NCBI GenBank assembly: GCA_015178975.1
Contig: WHVD01000067.1
Span: 62,001-126,000, forward strand
Length of the DNA stretch: 64,000 nt
Source of the DNA: Hysterangium stoloniferum
Taxonomy: Eukaryota > Basidiomycota > Agaricomycetes > Hysterangiales > Hysterangiaceae
Reading direction: 5' to 3'
A program made the position numbers and the translations under genes. Below are positions 11,280 through 22,468 of this stretch, piece after piece; within the stretch, counting starts at the first letter, position 1; each line of letters starts with the position of its first letter. Under the pieces are notes generated by a model. It was given only the letters and a program-made list of their open reading frames with translations. It searched no databases and had not been told where the DNA came from.

Positions 11280-12815
11280 AATGTGATGCTGGCGGGCGGG
11301 AAAGGGAGGCGGCGCAACAGTAGGAGTAAGAGGAACTACAGCGGCAGCAGGCCGAACGGGAGCGTATGGCTTAGGAACAGCTCATGGCAAGCCAGATGCA
11401 GACATAGAACGACCAATCAGCTGCCCAAGTAAACGCAAATCCCCATAGTATGAGCAGGATCAGTTACTGCTGGACCAGTGAGTTGATTTCGCCATCGAAT
11501 GTTTTAAAATGTTGACTTCAACATCTCTGCATCATAGAGTTAAAAGTCTCGAAACCGAATTTGGGGGTCGATCAATGCAAATGTCGGTTCACAGCTCATT
11601 TGGGTTGATTAAGGAACTGGACGGCCGGGTCACAATATAGCGTAATGAGGCACTCACGAAGCCCTACAGCCGGCTCCGGGTAGAACATCTCGACATGCTG
11701 AGCACGCATAAACAGATGCGGCTTAAGGCAAATTTGGCCAACGAGGCGATTGATGAGATGGAGCGAATGGAGCAGGACGTCGAGGCCAAGAACTTGGAGT
11801 TGGCGGATATGCTCAGACGGTCAGAGTTCGGCGGGTCTTCATGCGTTCGGAGAATCCCGCACGTTCCTAGACTCCACTTTGCAAAGTTGTGTACAGAGAG
11901 TTCGAGTCGCCGACACAAACTGGTAACTTAAATTCTACCTCGGATTATAATGCTGTCCGTGGTTGAAGGGGTATGAGTTCGCAACGACCCGCTCGCTGTA
12001 GAGAAATGAGGAGCGTGAAGGTGAGCATGTCGAGGTAATTAAGAGCGCAAACGAATCTGCACAGGTACTCTCGGACGTCCTCACCAAAGCCAAGGGCATG
12101 ACGCGTCTTACCAGCGACGACGATACCTCTGACAAGCTTGTAGCTGTCGCCAAAACTATTGGAGATGTCGCGTTACGGTTCTTCATCAATCTTTGGTCCT
12201 ACAAACTCGAACTCGTTCCTGTCAGCCAACGTCGTGAAAGCGTGTTATGTAATAAATTTGAGCTTTTGTTTCCCAAAACAAGCAAGCGGCTTGGCGAAGG
12301 CAAACGGTGATACCGGTGACAGGCAATCCTCGGTACCGCTCGTGTCATCGAAGCGGCAACCCAGCGTGATATCTTATCCGCGTGACAAGTCGATTCAATA
12401 CATTGATATGCAAGATCATGATAGCATTCCCGCTTGGGCTTTAGCCATCGCTTATGCCACTGCTCGCCCCATTTGAGCCGCTGCGGAATTCTGACAGGAG
12501 ATTGTTGCCCAAGGAGTAGGGACAAGTAAATCCCACGCAGCAATTCTACAAACGGAACAATCGATTGACAGAGGGGCTTAATTTCTGCAACCAAGCGGTC
12601 GCATTTCTTATGAAATCGTTGATTGAGAGTGCGGATGGCGTGCTATCTGGAATTTGTGCCTCGAACATCTCATTGTCGTGTCGAATGAGGTTCGCCGTTG
12701 CCACTGCCCAACTCGTCGCTGCGTCACGGGTTAAGGCCTCATTAAAGCCCAAAATCAGCTCGATCTTGGAGCTGCTCATCGCCAGATGGTTGCATTCGGG
12801 ATACCACAACTGACC
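11280..12815 (+). pseudogene. SLA2: Decayed SLA2/END4/HIP1-type endocytic adaptor pseudogene (coiled coil and I/LWEQ part)
   Basis: Scattered pieces in changing frames match the C-terminal half of Sla2/Hip1 proteins. They are a Q/E-rich stretch near 11330-11480, HKQMRLKANLANEAIDEMER followed by AKNLELADMLRR (11695-11820), AQVLSDVLTKAKGMTRL with DKLVAVAKTIGDVALRFF (about 12058-12190), RVIEAATQRDILSA (about 12337), QEIVAQGVGTS (about 12500) and IESADGVLSG with AATAQLVAASRVKASL-like residues (about 12615-12755). Frameshifts and stops separate them, and the N-terminal ANTH domain is absent. In working genes this region binds F-actin at endocytic sites. Here it is a truncated, non-functional copy; the functional paralogue is not in this window. 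I see no clear introns inside it, so a processed copy is possible. Confidence 0.72.
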
Positions 12816-13716
12816 AAACGGATTGAGAAAAAGGACAGGGCAAGTTTGAGCATCTTTCTTCCATTTTTTCTTCCATTTGCTTTATCGTACGCATCCCCCT
12901 TAAGAGGACGGTCTGATTTACGAGTGTAATATATTGAGGGAAAGAATATATATGAGCGTTTCACGAGAAAACGGCTAACACAAATGCAATCCTCCGGGTT
13001 CCTGGGCGAGGATATCACCCAGGAAGTGACGTACTTATATCACTCCCATGTAGATCACAGATAAGCGATGAATTGATATTCGAATGGCATACTCCAATTA
13101 TTAACGGGTTTCCCAGAACGTCTCTCCCGGGGCCGCTCATGGCTCGATTAAGCCTTTGGAACCGACCCAGCACTTGATAACACCATCACGGCCACTTCCA
13201 ACCCCGGAGAAACGAAGAACCCTCGTACCTGACATAATAGACAGGAAGATAATATTGGTTGCTCCGTGAGAGGATGAAGAAGGTAGATACAGGAACTGCA
13301 GATAAATCGTGAAGCACGCGAAGCAAATGGTGACGATCGGAAGTAATTGGGTGAGTTAGGTCCCGGAATCTTAAACTGTCAGTACTAAACGAAATGATCT
13401 GCCGTGCGACTTGAAGAGAACCCGTAGCTTCCGATCAAAAATAGACCCACGAAAAATTGTTAAGGAACGTTATCGGCGATACTGGTTGGCACGCCTTCTG
13501 ATATCTAGAGTTTCTACGCTATATTGCGAACCCACACGTCCTAAGCGCGGTACATATGACGCACCGAGCTGCGTGGATATTGTTTCACATGGCCTCCTCC
13601 CTCATCTTCGTTACGTACCTGCTCCACACTCTGTTTCTGGGGAATTTTGCAGAAGCAAGTACGTAGAAACTCCAATAGGTTTCCCTGAATGGCGTCGTTG
13701 AACATGAAGACCATCC
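12816..13716. other. Mostly unassigned interval with a weak minus-strand terminal exon
   Basis: A minus-strand reading at about 13139-13235 ends SGRDGVIKCWVGSKGL...stop, preceded by an acceptor-like cag. The GRDGVIKCW pattern resembles the end of a WD40 blade, but no further blades were traced. Nothing else supportable is seen in the interval. Confidence 0.25.
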
Positions 13717-16702
13717 CTAGCCATTACTTCCGCCCCTGAACAATTCGCAGGATTGGAGTTTGATTATGTTGTCGTAGGTGAGGCGGCTTTTACGGCGTTT
13801 CCTCGGCTTTTTCTTATTTGAATCGTAACCATAGGTGGAGGGACAGCGGTAATGACCTGATTTGCAGTGACTTCGAATTAGATCTGATTGTTCGTGCAGG
13901 GAATTGCAGTCGCAGCAAGGTATCTATCCTCATTATGATATCTATTTTATATCTTTCGCTGTGAGCTCTTACATTGCAAATTACCATAGATTGAGTGAGA
14001 GTGACCAATATAAGGTTGGCCTACTTGATTCCGGAGAGTATCTGAAAGACGATCCATTGATCGATGTCCCGGGTCTGTCGTTTAGTCGATAATCTATCCA
14101 TTGAAAGCTCTCTTAATTCGCCTCTCTCTAATAGTACGATTTGGGCAAACATTGTTCAATCCGAAGTACGACCACGCTTTCCCTGGAGTACCTCAGCCCG
14201 GGCTGCACGATAAGGAGCGCATCACAAACAGGCAAGTCAAGACCACGCAATTGTCATTCACGTATTTATTTTAAATACATCAGAGGTAACATTCTAGGTG
14301 GTAGCAGCACAATTAATTTTGAAGTCTGGAGCCGTGCCTCGAAAGAGGAATACGACATGATCGGCGAATTCGCTCAGGACAGGTCTTGGGGATGGGATGG
14401 TCTCTTACCATACTTCAAAAAGGTTGAAGATTACACCCCGTCAACGATCACGACCTTTCAAATGTTGTTATCCGGTAATATCTGGGACGCCATCAAGCCT
14501 CTGTTGTACAAAGCACTACGGTTACCTTCAGTTCACGTTGAGGATGATTTCGTGGCATATCATGGAAAAGGGGGGCCTATCAAGGTTCGTCTGTTGTCTT
14601 ATTTACCACGTGGCAATCCGAGGTCCCATTTGAAAATTTCAAGGTCACTCATAACATCCCATATTGTGAACTAACGTCGCCTTTCATCCAAGCTTTAAAT
14701 GCCGCTGGCATACTGTCTCTCGCGAATCCTGTGAGTGGTAGTTGCCTCTCTTACCCACAACTTCACAACGAACCTAAGGACTCCGGTCAAATTACTGGTG
14801 TATGGGAGTCACTCACCAGCGTCGACAGGGACAGAGGAACTCGCGTGTCCGCTGTCACCGCATTTCTCGAACCCAACATTAACCGTACAAATTTTGTTGT
14901 GCTTACTGGCGCACAGGCAAGTCCATGCGGCGACACGCAGACAACATGTGGTTTATTGATTGATCCAACCTAAAGGTTACAAAATTAATATGGGATAGCG
15001 ATAGCGAGCCCCTAACAGCAAAAGCTGTGCAATTCGTATCGAGGGGTAATACATATTCCGTTACTGCCAAGAAGGAAGTCATTATCTCCGCTGGAGTCAT
15101 CCAAACTCCTCAGTAAGTCGCACCGTACTTTTCATATTCCATTTTAACGTGAGCCAGAATTTTGGAAAACTCGGGAATTGGGAATCCTGCCATTCTTAAC
15201 GCACATGGTGTGAAGGCAATTGTTGATCTTCCAGGGGGTTGGTTGTCCTTTCATATAAAATCCAGACACCATTTTAATAAACAACATCTAGTTGGAGAGA
15301 ATCTTCAGGATCATCTGTTTCTCCCACTTACATACGCTCTTCGGCCAGGCCATCAAACAATGGGTGCGCTTGCATTAACATACCTACTTGTAATTTCCTT
15401 TCTTACGATGGCCTGGCCAATATAGATGTTCTCCGGATTGATCCAGTATTGGAAAAGCAGCAAGAAGAGTTATAGTAAGTTTTTCATCCTTTGTTCCTCC
15501 TTGCAGTTTTAAAGCAAATTGGTCACATTAGCACATCCAACCATACTGGCCTCCTGACTGCAGTATGGTCAACTGTTGCCTTCTCCACGCTTCAATCTAT
15601 CGTTTCAAACGATACTCTTAGTGATATTCTTAATGCACTAGACGCGGAGCTTGCTACACGTAACTCTCAATTAAACGGTCTTTCCGCACAACAATATGTG
15701 CTGCAGCGGAAATGGCTCAGTGAAGGCCGCGTTACCCAGTGGGAAGCACTTTTCGCGCCTGTAGGAGGCTTCACATGGTACAGGCCTCAACCTAACACCA
15801 GTTATGTAACTATCCTAGTTCCTCAGCTGCATCCTTTCAGTAGGGGAAGTGTCGTGAGTCTGATTCGTTCTATTGAAGATCATAAAATGATAGAATGTTT
15901 CGCGCAGCATATCTCGGGAAATGATCCGCTCGCGACGCCAACGATAGATTTTCAGTATCTTGATTTCAAATTTGGTATGCAGGTCTAGGCGTGACGTTGT
16001 TCTTCTAAATTGGTTCTGACTTCTATTGCAAATTACTTTAGATGCCACAATCACAATTAAAGCAGCTCAATTTATACGTAATATTATGGCAAGGCTCCCT
16101 ATGGCCCAGTTCGTTGATAAAATGGTGGAGCCCGAAGCTGATGTTGTTACTGATGAAGAACTTGAGGAGTATGTACTTCATACTAAATTAACAAAATAAC
16201 ATTAAACTCCTGATATCACATAGCTTCCTGCGAAATAGCGCCATTGTAAGCGGTTATAATTAAATACTAATTGGCAGGTTAATGAAAGATTACCTTTTAA
16301 AAAATATGCAGTCGATACAGCACCCTATAGGCAAGCTGAACCATCGCTATTTTTCTCCATAATGCCACTTACTTATTATCCAACATTAGGCACAGCTCCT
16401 TTGGCTCCCCGTGCTCTGGGTGGCGTTGTTAACAACCAACTCAAGGTACTTATCTATCCCCAACTTATAGTGTACTATGGATTGATATTTTCCAGGTATA
16501 CGGTACTACAAACGTGCGCATCGCTGACGCGAGCGTGATTCCCATGCACTTGAGTACACATCCACAAGCAACCGTGTATGCGATCGCTGAAAAGGTGCGT
16601 CTCGTGCAGATTGACGATAGAACTGGCGTTTCTTACATATATTTATTTTATAAGGCTGCTGACATTATATTATCAGTTTCGAGAACACGAGAAGAACTTT
16701 AA
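13717..16702 (+). CDS. GMC-family FAD-dependent oxidoreductase (aryl-alcohol oxidase/alcohol dehydrogenase type), 19 exons
   Basis: Nineteen exons join in phase to about 646 codons, the usual GMC length: to 13777, 13835-13848, 13900-13919, 13990-14072, 14135-14231, 14284-14584, 14644-14916, 14976-15112, 15158-15237, 15292-15363, 15426-15474, 15532-15853, 15908-15974, 16042-16168, 16224-16245, 16312-16330, 16390-16445, 16496-16594, 16655-16702. Motifs in order: FDYVVVGGGTAG (FAD Rossmann), GNILGGSSTINFEVW (GMC signature 1), GVIQTPQILENSGIG (signature 2), SGNDPLATPTIDFQYLD, HPIGTA (active-site His) and HPQATVYAIAEKAADII (second catalytic position). Three introns use GC donors. No signal peptide was found. 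The start codon is unresolved: the first exon reads back through ITSAPEQF but the nearest ATG (13704) is out of frame, so an upstream exon or a small start-proximal lesion is possible. Substrate cannot be told; aryl or aliphatic alcohols are the family default. Confidence 0.85.
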
Positions 16703-16710
16703 AGACTCAA

Positions 16711-16988
16711 CTGTGGTACATTACTGTCATATAGTGTATTAAATTTCCTTTAACCAATTATACACCACAAACGTCTTGTCTGATCCGGAGATTCTGATAT
16801 CAAGTTGTATTTCTTGGAATTAATCACGTGATATCCTGCAGGTAAACATATTACACAAGGTTCTGGAGTCAATTGAGTAGAACTCCCCACCCATAGCACC
16901 AGACAGATCTTGTTGATTATTTAGTTAGTTGTAATATGCACTGAGAGATGTATTAACTCGAAAATTACCAGGTAATTGTCACTACTTA
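16711..16988 (+). repeat. Direct repeat, copy 1 (second copy 29931-30215)
   Basis: Starting right after the GMC stop codon, this roughly 280-bp stretch (ctgtggtacatt... through gttgtatttcttggaatt... to ttgtcactact) recurs at 29931-30215 in the same orientation with substitutions and small indels. It brackets the nested retrotransposons. It looks like a duplicated 3' flank rather than a transposon end. Confidence 0.75.
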
Positions 16989-17471
16989 ATGTTTGCCCAG
17001 GTATAGAGTGTACATACTGTTGAATAAGCAAACGCATAGTAAGCTCCGTGCATCAGCTGCTTTGCCCAACCAGATTAGTTCCGTCGCTTGTATTTGGGAA
17101 TATAAATTTCCCCCTTCTTGGTCTATTCATTTTTTAGCTTGACGTGCATGCTCATTCACATACCTTTTGATAGAGAGATCAGGAACCAATTCAGTTTGCT
17201 AATATTTCATTAGTTGCAAATACTTTCTAATATCATGAGTCCGGTCCTTCTGAGTCCTTAAGATTGGGCACTCAGGAACCGACCCCTTTATGTAAGCAAC
17301 CCAGAATCCAAGTATCAGGCAGTTTCCTACTGATTCGATAATTGATTAATTCCAAAAAAAATGCTCACTTGAACTATTTGTTAAATTTGATGATGAAACA
17401 CACCTTTTTATAGGAGTCCATCAATTATTGCAACTTTTCATATGAAGATGCTAATTGTGGACCGGTTAATG

Positions 17472-17544
17472 TGTGTCAGAACCACTATACACCTCCCAGA
17501 GCACCAAACCTATATTGTCAGGAGGTGCTACACTAACTGACACA
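17472..17544. repeat. Short foldback (MITE-like) palindrome
   Basis: The 73-bp segment begins tgtgtcag and ends ctgacaca, a perfect 8-bp inverted repeat. Inside it sits a second arm pair, cacctcc and ggaggtg, so it can fold into a two-stage hairpin. It lies about 70 bp left of the copia LTR. No target duplication is evident. It could be a tiny non-autonomous element or a terminator-like hairpin. Confidence 0.45.
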
Positions 17545-17612
17545 AGATATTGAGACACAAGTACTTGTATGGTCAGTCGACACGTAAGATTGGTTCGACT
17601 ATATTTGTTACC

Positions 17613-17921
17613 TGTAACAAAGTATGCTACGACATATTTTAGTGAGTTGACTGTAACTGAAAGAAACTATAGGAATATTAACATACCTCAGTTGACATGT
17701 AAGATTGGTTCGACTGAGGTATGGTGCTGCTACTGTGCTAGCTAAATAGGTTTTGGATATGCTGCCGAAAAGAATTACAATAGTGGTATACGTGTCCAAA
17801 CGTATCCAAGGCACATAACTCCATGGTATGGTCGTGTTGACTTGACATAGAGTAAGGCGATACTACTTAGCGCTGTCATATTTACTTGACATAGACTTGG
17901 GCACTCGAGTCTATTTCAACA
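17613..17921 (-). repeat. Copia 3' LTR
   Basis: On the plus strand it runs from tgtaacaaagtatgct to tctatttcaaca. It is 309 bp, about 60 bp longer than the partner LTR, because of extra sequence at roughly 17629-17690. A further partial copy of the LTR core (cagtcgacacgtaagattgg) sits just outside at 17574-17600, which suggests local duplication or recombination at this end. Confidence 0.85.
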
Positions 17922-17951
17922 CTCCCCCTGGCTTGATGCACTCTTGCAGAG

Positions 17952-20228
17952 TCATAATGCAATGCAGTGTCTGTTAAAAAGCAGCCTTGCCAGCGGTTTC
18001 GTGAACATATCAGCAAGGTTTTCATTAGAGGGTATGTGATATACTTCTATATCCCCTTCTTCAACGTGTTCCCATATATAGTGATATTGTATGTTGATGT
18101 GTTTGATGCGTGTATTGTGTTTTGTATTTTTGGTCAAGAGAACCGCCCCAGAGTTATCGTTGTACAAGATGGCCGGTTTCTGTTGTGGGAACCCAACTTC
18201 GTCCATGGCTGCATACATCCATAGTATTTGTTTCATGCCTCGTGTGAGTGCCATGTATTCTGACTCTGTCATGGACAAAGCAACTGTGGGTTGATACTTT
18301 GAACCCCAAGCGGTAGGACCTCCTGCCTGGACAAAGACATATCCAGAACAGGATTGGCGTGTATCAATGTCTCCAGCGTAGTCAGTGTCAATGTATCCCA
18401 CTGGGGTAAGGTTTCTGTGTGAGCCACCATATGTAATACTATAATCGAGGGTCCCCTTGATGTAGCGGAGAACGTGAGTCAACGCATTCCAATGTGCCCG
18501 TCCCAGATTCGAGGCAAATTTGCTAAGTGTTGAGACGGCATAGGAAAGATCTGGTCATGTCGCTATTTGCGCATACATAATCAACCCTAGTAACTCGTGG
18601 TAGGGTTTGTCTGAAATGAAAATGTGGTCCTCAGTCGTTTAGGGTGCCTGTTCCTTGGTCAGCATTATACTGGATGGTAATGGTGTTGTGCGTGAGTTTG
18701 ATTCGAGCATTCCAAAATGTTCGAGGATGCATTTGAGATACGTGCATTGTGAAATTCTAATGGTGCCCTGTTCCCTGTCTCAATCGATCTGTATCCCCAG
18801 TACGAGGTTCACGTCTCCTAGGTCTTTCGTTTGGTAGGTCCAACCTAGTTCTTCCTTCACCTGCTTGGCCTCTTCTCTTGAGGATGATATGCCAGTTGTG
18901 TCATCAGTATACGTGCTTGTGATAGTGGTGTTGCCGTTCGGGTGCTGAGAATGCACTGACGGGTCAGCCTTTGAGCAGTAGTAGCCTAACTCACTCATTT
19001 CCTTATCCAAGGTCCCCCACCAATTGTTTGCCCCATCTATTGTTCCATATAGTGGCTTTTCTAACCGTCCAACCTTCCCTTCCTCCTTCGCTCTGTCAGG
19101 TAGTTCAATGTATGTAGTAGCTTGTGGAGTGGAATTGAGATACGTTGCGATGTAATCAATCTGCCATGCTTCCATATTGGTTGCAGCTGCAATGGCTAAG
19201 TTCATTCGTAGTGATTCGTACCTTACAACTGAAGTGTATGTTTCGAAGAAGTCGATGCCAGGGATTTGTGTAAAGCCTTTGGTGACAAGATGTGCTTTGC
19301 ACATGACGAGTTCTCCGTTTCCATCATACTTGTTTGTGAAGGTCCACCATGTTTTTATCAATCTGATGTTCTTGAGGCAATCCACTACTGTCCAGACCCC
19401 ATGCTTCTTCATTACCTCTAGTTCTTTACCTATTGGCCCCTCCCATATATCAGGATGTGTCATCACCTCATGGTATGTGTTGGGAAGCCAAACATTTGTC
19501 GGTTCTGGGATCATTTTGGTATCTGTATGGAAAGCTCTGGTATGGTCACTGTCAGTGATGTGTGTCTCGTCGTCCACCCATGCCTCTCCGGCGGCTTTAG
19601 CATCTCGTATATTCTTTTTGGAATTTATTGAGTCCTGAAGCACCTTTGTTGGTACAGGAACACACAAGGAGCGACGTGGTGTGAGTTTGATAGCGGTTGG
19701 TTTAGGTGCGGACAGAGAGGTATTGGTTGGGGGTACGTGGTCGTGCGCTGGTGCTAGTCCCTGTTAGTCTCGTCTGACTTCTCGTTTGTAGATGTGTCGA
19801 GTGTGACATGGCCAGTGCTAATCACCTCCCCCTCGCTCGATACATCAGTTAGCGTTCCATGGCTACGGGTTTCTTCAAAGATGATGTTGCGAGAGCGGAA
19901 GACACGTCGGGTTTCTGGGTCATAAATTTGGTAAGCATCACGTCCAAAATATCCTACATGAATCCCTTTAATGGAGCATGGGTCCAGTTTACTTAGCCCA
20001 CCTCCTGCTTCGACTGGGATCTTCACGTAGGCGGTACATCTGAGCAGTTGTAAGTGAGAGATGTCGGGTTTTCGTCCATACCACAGCTCAAAAGGGGTCA
20101 CATCAGGGTGTCTAGAGGTGGGAATGAAGTCCATCGTATATGCAATTGCTGCCACAATTTCACACCATAGTGATGGTGGAAGATTGTTCTCATACAGGCA
20201 AATGTGGACCCTTTCGATGATGGTGTGG
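17952..20228 (-). pseudogene. Copia pol 3' part: end of integrase, reverse transcriptase, RNase H (broken)
   Basis: From high to low coordinates: the integrase tail with TIIERVHICLYENNLPPSLW and TPFELWYGRKPDISHLQ (20228-19757), then the RT from about 19700 with GIDFFETYTSVVRYESLR, IDYIATYLNS and the catalytic box YTDD where the family has YVDD. RNase H follows at 18482-17952 (GYIDTDYAGD, ALSMTESEYMAL, LADMFTKPL). Breaks are a TAG plus frameshift near 19754, TGA at 18780-18782, TAA at 18639-18641 and TGA at 18555-18557. The last three are in one frame and sit where Arg or Gln codons would be expected (for example the T-stop-PDLSYAV box), consistent with C-to-T change. Confidence 0.92.
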
Positions 20229-21068
20229 TGTTAGGATACACACACAGGCCGGGTTTCCGGAGAAACCTGCGGGATATCCGGTAGGACTTGGCTTCAGCTT
20301 ATAGGCTGCGCCCTCGCTAGATCGTGTTGTCCAATTTCAAACGGATGGACGGGGATCCCGGGGAGTCTGGGCGGGGTTCGTGGGTTGTAGGTTGTAAGTC
20401 AGGGGTCGTGGGTCGTAAGTCGGAGGTTGTGGGTCGTGAGTTGAGTTGGTTGAGAGAGATAGATGCACCGGAGCCCATGGGCTCCGACTAGTGCGAGCGA
20501 TGTGAATCGAGTAAGGTTTTAGAGCGGAAAATATTATTAGATTACTGGGGGGAATCTAAGCTAATTTTCTGACTGGATTGTATGTACAACATCTGCCAGT
20601 TTATATAGACCGTGGAATGCATGACATACCAAATCCAGTAATAACGAAATGAAACTAACAAAACATGAAACGGGAATAGTAAACACCAAATTGGTGTTAG
20701 GAACGGAACGGAACGGAGCAGAGTCCGAATCGTGACAAAGCATAACCCATAACGGGAAACGGAGCGGGAGTGGAGTCCTAAATCGTGACAGGTCATTTGA
20801 CTAAAACGGGAACGGGGCTCGATTAGAGCGGTGACGGGATTCTAAGTGGGGACTGGTGACTGATGTGTGGGATGAAGACGGACATAGGCAGAGACAGAGT
20901 CTGGGGGAAGTCTGGTGACTGATATGTGTTGTAATGAGGTCGAACGTAACGAGTCTTGACGTAATGGAGTCTGGGCGGGAAATCCTATAAACAGACGATT
21001 GGTGCTTGTAGCGCGTGGGGGTGTACGGGTTAGTGCCTGGAGTCTGGTGGGATTGTCCGGTCGTAACA
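20229..21068 (-). repeat. Gypsy 3' LTR (840 bp)
   Basis: Complete LTR, tgttaggata...ggtcgtaaca on the plus strand. It carries the conserved ggacttggcttcagcttat block near 20284-20303, a TATA-like tttatatag near 20600, and only three aacgg units near 20703-20717. It is followed at 21069 by the complement of the polypurine tract. Confidence 0.93.
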
Positions 21069-21216
21069 GTATCCTCCCTTTATGCCGAAGTCCCAAAGAG
21101 GCTCTAGACCTAGATAAGGTTCTTGTTGGCTACACACATGTGTCAAAAGTCATGTCGGTTACACGTATGTGTCAAAGAGTCATGTGATCTGGAAGGTAAG
21201 GTTCAAACGCGACGAG

Positions 21217-21229
21217 CCTATATAAAAAT
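21217..21229 (+). promoter_or_regulatory. TATA-like box of the antisense gene
   Basis: The sequence cctatataaaaat lies about 50 bp upstream of the ATG at 21276, between the polypurine tract of the element and the gene. It is a plausible core promoter that would make the extra gene transcriptionally independent of the LTR. This is inference from sequence only. Confidence 0.45.
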
Positions 21230-21275
21230 TTGAAAAAATAGAAATTTCTTCTTCATTACCCCCATCTTCGTCACT

Positions 21276-22258
21276 ATGGGACCAAAACCAACACCACGCA
21301 AGCCAATGCCTACAGCAGGGCCCTCCACGGGCACTCCGTATCGGGCGCCTTGGAGCACGGCCCAATTGTTGGCATGGCGAGAAGAGCAGCACCAGCTTCG
21401 TGAAGCAGCAGAGAGAGAGGCGAGGGAGGCCGAGGAGGCCCTGGACAGAGAGTACCAGGAAGTGTTGGCCACAGAGGAAGAGGCCACGAAGGAGAGGGAA
21501 TGTGAGGTGGAGGAGGCTGCACGAGTGGCCGCGGAGAATGCCCAGGTGGCTGCAGAGAAAGCCCGGTTGGCCGCGGAGAGGGCCACCATTGTTGCGGGAA
21601 AAGTAAGTCCCAAATTTCACTTGTCGAACTTTACTGACTTGTGATTTTCAGCGCAAAGCGACAGAGTTGGAGTCCGAGTCCGAGGGGGAGCCAGAGAGCC
21701 CCCAAAAGGTAGGCCTCATGTCCGTGGGATAACTGCAGAAACTGACCATATCAACAGAAGGCAAGGAAGGCGGTGCCAGTCCGTCTTCCGATGCGGAACA
21801 AGCCGCGGTGTTCCGGTTGCAACGACCGGAACACGGAATGCAACCGAAAGTCCGGCCAGGGTCCGGGATGTTACCAATGCGCGCACCTCAAGGCAAGGTG
21901 CTCGCTTGTGCACGAGCAGGCCACGGGGTCCGGGATGCGAGACATAAGCGGGACGGACGGGTTGTCTGGGTTGGATGAGGTCCTTGGATGGATTGCCGAG
22001 GGCATCGAGGCCCAAAACAAGTTGCTCCGGAAGAGCAACAAGGTCCAAATTGTGGTGGCGAAGGAGCTGTCTGGACTCCGCGAGGAGTTTTGGAAGTTCC
22101 TGGCGGAGTATGGCGGCTATGTCTATGAAGAGCTGCAGATCAGGAGTTCCGAGGATGCCGGATCGGATGAGGAGGGGGTTGCCGCGGAGGTCGCGGAGCT
22201 TCCTGGAGAGGTAGCTGAGGAGGTGGGGAAAAAACACAGTCCCATAAATGTAGACTGA
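21276..22258 (+). CDS. Spliced coiled-coil / Zn2Cys6-type protein carried antisense in the gypsy element
   Basis: Three exons, 21276-21602, 21652-21708 and 21758-22258, separated by two 49-bp introns (gtaagt...ttttcag and gtaggc...tcaacag), give a 294-residue protein in phase. Residues about 30-108 are an Ala/Glu/Arg-rich coiled coil, followed by an acidic Ser/Glu stretch. Residues about 138-168 hold six cysteines in the order CSGC, six residues, C, nine residues, CYQC, six residues, C. This fits the fungal Zn(II)2Cys6 pattern CX2CX6CX5-12CX2CX6-8C. The C-terminal 100 residues are acidic and helical. The gene lies between pol and the 3' LTR and is transcribed against pol, convergently. No stop or frameshift is seen, although the neighbouring copia is riddled with them. 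Function is unknown; DNA binding for regulation or target choice is a guess. Confidence 0.8.
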
Positions 22259-22468
22259 AAAGTAGTATAGAATTAAAAATAATTTGAATCATAAAAGCAA
22301 AGCATGAAAGAAAAAACATAAAAATTAAAAGTCAAAGCCAAAGTCCGCAGGGAATCTGCTTAAAGACTTGACAAGACATGTCAGAACCTGTAAAAGCAAA
22401 GAGAGACATAGGGCGACAGGGAATAATGAAAATGAGTCCAAACGTAACATGGGGTCTGCAGGGTGCGG

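Noticed and set aside
11280..12815. SLA2-type sequence taken as a sign of a mating-type locus
   Set aside because: SLA2 linkage to mating type is an ascomycete feature. This copy is a decayed fragment and the rest of the window is basidiomycete in character.
13411..13701. 96-codon plus-strand frame just upstream of the GMC gene as a possible first exon
   Set aside because: No homology to GMC N-termini, many rare-looking codons, and no splice that joins it in phase to the FDYVVVG exon could be defended.
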